DNA of 16,313 bases from CAZJDM01 sp964544765 (lineage in GTDB: Bacteria; Bdellovibrionota_B; Oligoflexia; CAYFLR01): NCBI GenBank assembly GCA_964544765.1, contig CAZJDM010000101.1, positions 1 through 16,313 of the forward strand, given 5' to 3'. The notes beneath the pieces were generated by a model. That model saw nothing but the letters and a program-made list of their open reading frames with translations. It searched no databases and had not been told where the DNA came from. Position numbers and translations under genes: made by a program. Below are positions 13,211 to 16,313 of this stretch, in pieces; positions within the stretch are counted from its first letter, which is position 1; each line of letters begins with the position of its first letter.

Positions 13211-14563
13211 TTGCAAAATACACTTTTTTTAAAACAAATATTTATTATCATACTATTAACATTTTCATTTATTGAAAAAAGTTTATCCTCTCCTATTGAA
13301 AGCCTTAATATAGCTAACAACAAACCCGTTTCTCTAAATACCATACAAGTTGAACTTTTATTTATTGCTCCCACCAATCAAGAAGGATTTTACTTTGGAC
13401 AAACTGCTCTGCGACTGATAAATCCGCTCAATAATTTGGATAAAGTTTACCACACTTTTGATATCTCACAATTAGAAAATGCTGCCTCTTATCCGATCTC
13501 ATCGCCTTTTATTACCAATAAAGAAGTTATTCGCCAAACTTCTTTTAATCAATTCCTAGGAAAAATCAAAAAGCAAGACCTTGCTTTAAAAGGTTATTTA
13601 TTGATAATTCCAATTTTATCCAAAAAAAGATTAATTAACAGCCTAAATGACCTTAGTTTTTCTTCCCAGGGAAATACCTATGATAATCTAATCAGGCCCA
13701 TCTTACCTAATCACTCGAATATGTTTAGAGACTTATTAAATATAGCTTCCAAGAAAAATTTATCCTTTTTCGATCAACAATTTAATTCAACTGATGAACG
13801 AATCCAACTTACTTACCGAAGTATTTCTCGTTATAAATATAAAGATCAGCCTTTTTTATTTATTTTATGGGATATGTTCCTCAATCATATAGTTGATCAA
13901 CCAATGTCAACCTGGAACCGTCTAATTTTACCAACTGAACTTGATGACATTGTAAGTAATTTTTCCCGAAAAAAACAAAATTCCACTGTCTATGAACAGA
14001 TATTTCGGATTGAATCTACCAATATTTATAACAATTCTTCTGAAAATGAAAATTCTTTTTCATTAAACAACATTGGACCCCAAAAATTGTGGGTACTATT
14101 TTTAGCGCCTATTTTCATCCTTTTAATGATGTTTATAATCTTAAGAATAAACCCAGAATTAAGCCCTCTTTATGTATATTACGCTCTTCTTTTCGATGCC
14201 TTCTGCTCTATATGGGGTTTATTAAGCTTTCTAATCAGTACAGGATATGTATGGAACTGGATATTTTCTTCCTATGAGGTCTTAAAAGGAAATTTATTAT
14301 TACTATTATTCTGGCCATTTGATATTTTACTACCTATCATAATCATACAAAAATACATGCAAAGCAAAAAGAGTCATTCTTCTTTATTAAAATTTTCCAC
14401 TTACTATTTTGGAGCTCACATCATTGGTATATTTATCTTTAGTATTGTTCAATTTACATCAGATGTAAATCAAAACATTGGTTATATAGTTTTCTACAGT
14501 GCCTTCATATATATCCTACTTTTCCATGTCAGCAAAGAATTAGGAAGATTCAAAACGATTTGA
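13211..14563 (+). CDS. DUF4105/Lnb-like membrane protein, probable pseudoenzyme
   Basis: The 450-residue protein starts with TTG, because no in-frame ATG occurs before residue 171 and only this start gives the signal segment FIIILLTFSFIEKSLSS. GAGGA ends 13 bases upstream. Residues about 45-250 resemble the Lnb_N/DUF4105 periplasmic domain: YFGQTALRLINP (61-72), YHTFDISQL (80-88), GNTYDNLIRPIL (154-165) and DQPMSTWNRLILPTELDDIV (229-248). As I recall the family, these places normally hold GHTALR and NC--RLRDLL, a His/Cys pair as in papain-like enzymes. Here they read GQ and NT, so both candidate catalytic residues are gone. Residues 293-440 hold about five membrane helices, including the family-typical FSSYEVLKGNLLLLLFWP (352-369). 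The likely place is the inner membrane with a periplasmic head. Its role is unknown; the small Cys protein before it is the probable partner. Its stop is 1 base from the end of the convergent kinase-like gene. Confidence 0.65.
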   Translation: MQNTLFLKQIFIIILLTFSFIEKSLSSPIESLNIANNKPVSLNTIQVELLFIAPTNQEGFYFGQTALRLINPLNNLDKVYHTFDISQLENAASYPISSPFITNKEVIRQTSFNQFLGKIKKQDLALKGYLLIIPILSKKRLINSLNDLSFSSQGNTYDNLIRPILPNHSNMFRDLLNIASKKNLSFFDQQFNSTDERIQLTYRSISRYKYKDQPFLFILWDMFLNHIVDQPMSTWNRLILPTELDDIVSNFSRKKQNSTVYEQIFRIESTNIYNNSSENENSFSLNNIGPQKLWVLFLAPIFILLMMFIILRINPELSPLYVYYALLFDAFCSIWGLLSFLISTGYVWNWIFSSYEVLKGNLLLLLFWPFDILLPIIIIQKYMQSKKSHSSLLKFSTYYFGAHIIGIFIFSIVQFTSDVNQNIGYIVFYSAFIYILLFHVSKELGRFKTI

Positions 14564-14564
14564 C

Positions 14565-16127
14565 TTAGAATATAACTGGAACTTCTTTAAAGGAAGATAA
14601 TACTTCTTTGATACTATTATAACCACTTTGGATATATTTTTCCTCTATTTGCTGAAATTTATTATTAGCTTCTTCAATATTAGAACTGGTATAAACACCA
14701 ATTCTTTTTTTATCATCATAAAGCCCTAATGGACCTTCTTTTTCCACTACAACATATACCTGATCATCTCTTCGCAATTCTATGATTTTTACGGTCCCTT
14801 TTGCCCTTACTTTAATATCATGCACTTCGATATCCTGATCCATATCAATATAAAATCGTCTTTTTAATAACTCAACATAGCCTTGATCTTGATACTTATG
14901 GTAGTATGAATTAAACAGAGCCATCCCATCCATACGTTTTTTTAAATCAACCTGTGAAATTTCCTCATTACCATAATCAAATAAATCACCCGACAAAACG
15001 GTAACAGTAAATTTTCCATCTATATTGGTCCAAAGCAGAGCCACATATTTTCCATGTTGACCTTCTAGTACTAATCGTCTAAACCCATAGGCCTTTTTCA
15101 AATCCACAATTGGTTTTTTAGACGCTTTATGAATAGAAGTACCTTCCTCATAAAAACATTTTTCCATAAAGTATTGAACAGACTTCTTTTTAGAAATAAC
15201 TCTAGAAATAATTATAAAGCGTTCAATTATGGCAATAACTACTTGAATGGGCAAAGCAAAAGGTAATACATTCTGAATTATGTCATGCAAACTAATTTGA
15301 GAAAACCAATCTTCAATAGATTCGAAGGTCAATTGACCTAAATCCATATTTTCTTTAAGGATATTTAAATAAGATAAAGATGTTATTGGAATATTATTAC
15401 TTGAAAATCCAAAATCATTATCAATGAGTTTAACTAACTTATCTAGAGGGAGCTGTTTATCTTGAGCTTCCTTATTAAAAAGAATATTCTCTACATTTCT
15501 ATCAATTTGCCCCGTAATAAAATCCATAACCGCTAATTTCAGTAAAATCCCTTCCTCTATTACTTGATCTGGTAATTTGTTGCCTAACTCAGCAATATGT
15601 CTCCATTTATCACGATTTAAATAAGGCGTTATGGATAGTTTCTTTCCCTCATTAGAAATACAAATAGCTGCTGGTATAATAAAATCCTGTAATCCCAAAA
15701 TTTCTCTTCCCAACCAAGAAAACAGCGCTTCTCTCTCTTCAGAGCCAAAATGTTCTATATCACCTTCATCTTGGTATAAAACCATATCTTTAGAGGGATC
15801 TTCTTTGATAAAGACCCTGGTAATATCTGGAAAGTGATGAGACTTAAATGATTTAGTTTTTAAAAAATGAGTATGTTGCCATTGCTCCAGATCATCACGT
15901 GTTGTAACGGCTGCTTGTATTAATGCTTTATTTAATGTGGCCCTAGAAAAAAAATCATAAAAAAAGATAATTTTTCTTAACTCATGAAAAGGAACCATTA
16001 AGGAACTGCCTAATTTCATCAGTTCTTCTATTTCATCTTTGGTATATCCAAAATAAGCGGCCAATGCTCTACAGAAACTATGAGATGAGCCATTTTCGGT
16101 AGTATACGAACAGACAGGACATTGCAT
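14565..16127 (-). CDS. PI3/PI4-kinase-like protein with N-terminal Cys cluster
   Basis: The 520-residue protein has no export signal. It begins MQCPVCSYTTENGSSHSFC, where Cys3, Cys6, His16 and Cys19 could bind zinc. Residues about 100-245 resemble the phosphatidylinositol 3/4-kinase and HipA-like kinase fold: RVFIKED (possible ATP Lys108), EREALFSWLGREILGL (131-146), a strand-hinge segment LSITPYL, LAVMDFITGQIDRNVENILF (198-217, catalytic Asp209 with Arg-Asn, and Asn214), and KLVKLIDNDFGFS (metal-binding Asp236). The main catalytic residues are present, so it may phosphorylate a protein, lipid or small molecule. Residues 340-520 are a mixed beta/alpha region I do not recognise (LVLEGQHGKYVALLW, IELRRDDQVYVVVEKEG). 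AAGGA lies about 7 bases before the ATG. A partial gene on the same strand ends 57 bases upstream, so an operon is possible. Actin-fragmin-kinase-like and other PI4K-related families are alternatives within the same clan. Confidence 0.62.
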   Translation of the reverse strand: MQCPVCSYTTENGSSHSFCRALAAYFGYTKDEIEELMKLGSSLMVPFHELRKIIFFYDFFSRATLNKALIQAAVTTRDDLEQWQHTHFLKTKSFKSHHFPDITRVFIKEDPSKDMVLYQDEGDIEHFGSEEREALFSWLGREILGLQDFIIPAAICISNEGKKLSITPYLNRDKWRHIAELGNKLPDQVIEEGILLKLAVMDFITGQIDRNVENILFNKEAQDKQLPLDKLVKLIDNDFGFSSNNIPITSLSYLNILKENMDLGQLTFESIEDWFSQISLHDIIQNVLPFALPIQVVIAIIERFIIISRVISKKKSVQYFMEKCFYEEGTSIHKASKKPIVDLKKAYGFRRLVLEGQHGKYVALLWTNIDGKFTVTVLSGDLFDYGNEEISQVDLKKRMDGMALFNSYYHKYQDQGYVELLKRRFYIDMDQDIEVHDIKVRAKGTVKIIELRRDDQVYVVVEKEGPLGLYDDKKRIGVYTSSNIEEANNKFQQIEEKYIQSGYNSIKEVLSSFKEVPVIF

Positions 16128-16184
16128 AATAATCCTTCTTTTAAGCTAATTAGTTTAGTTTTTGATACACATGCTAACGATCAT

Positions 16185-16313
16185 TTAATCATTAGATTCT
16201 AAATCTGCTGGATGAATTTTCAGAAAAACATAATCATCATAATGCATATCATCTATACTAATTGTTGGCTTAGGTAAATACCCTACTACCATTTTTTCAA
16301 TATTATATTTTTT
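16185..16313 (-). CDS. C-terminal end of a gene entering from the right edge
   Basis: On the minus strand one frame is open from the window edge (16313) to a TAA at 16185-16187, giving 42 residues that include VVGYLPKPTISIDDMHYDDY and end HPADLESND. The balanced composition suggests real coding sequence. The start and most of the gene lie outside the window, so no family can be assigned. It ends 57 bases before the PI3/4-kinase-like gene and may be cotranscribed with it. Confidence 0.55.
   Translation of the reverse strand, partial: KKYNIEKMVVGYLPKPTISIDDMHYDDYVFLKIHPADLESND

Noticed and set aside
13117..13377. Minus-strand open frame of 86 residues across the 12761/13211 gene junction
   Set aside because: It overlaps two better supported genes with signal peptides and has no features of its own.
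14560..14568. Bidirectional terminator between the convergent genes
   Set aside because: The two stop codons are 1 base apart and no hairpin with a T-run is visible around them.
15631..15837. Plus-strand Ser/Pro-rich open frame of 68 residues
   Set aside because: It is antisense to the conserved kinase-like core of the minus-strand gene and is a shadow frame.

Overview
The window is AT-rich DNA from what looks like a Gram-negative bacterium: an O-antigen ligase-type protein, several exported or lipoprotein-like products and an NhaD-type antiporter are present. The best lineage hint is the pseudo-receiver/ATPase protein on the minus strand (11642-12667), whose type I associate with Bdellovibrio-like and Myxococcus-like 'deltaproteobacteria'. 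Together with a DUF2252 protein and a DUF4105/Lnb-like protein this makes Bdellovibrionota or a relative my first guess, but I could not test it. No rRNA, tRNA, CRISPR array, transposase or phage gene was seen. Every gap between genes is shorter than 200 bases.

Layout. (1) 1-2482, plus strand: surface polysaccharide genes, namely the 3' part of a GT-C type membrane glycosyltransferase that begins before the window, then an O-antigen ligase/polymerase family protein. (2) 2605-4480, plus: a two-component pair, a five-helix membrane histidine kinase overlapping by 8 bases a stand-alone receiver protein with a very strong ribosome binding site. (3) 4584-6212, plus: an exported protein joining a degenerate HD-GYP-like domain to a kinase-fold-like domain. 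(4) 6250-8379, minus: a large lipoprotein-like protein with an intact papain/C39-type peptidase domain and a Pro/Ser/Thr/Tyr-rich tail. (5) 8557-11626, plus: a DUF2252 kinase-fold protein with an export signal, then an NhaD-type Na+/H+ antiporter with its own likely promoter. (6) 11642-12667, minus: pseudo-receiver plus HATPase protein. (7) 12761-14563, plus: a small exported Cys-containing protein and a DUF4105/Lnb-like membrane protein started by TTG, probably an operon. (8) 14565-16313, minus: a PI3/PI4-kinase-like protein with an N-terminal Cys cluster, preceded by the C-terminal end of another gene cut by the window edge.

The unusual theme is three unrelated-looking kinase-fold families (HD-GYP fusion, DUF2252, PI3/4K-like) within about 12 kb, two of them with export signals, next to an exported cysteine peptidase. 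Because the periplasm holds no ATP, exported kinase-fold proteins are either delivered into another cell, face the cytoplasm through an uncleaved anchor, or have lost kinase activity. That a coordinated secreted/effector-like set exists here is inference; the genes are on alternating strands and are not one operon.
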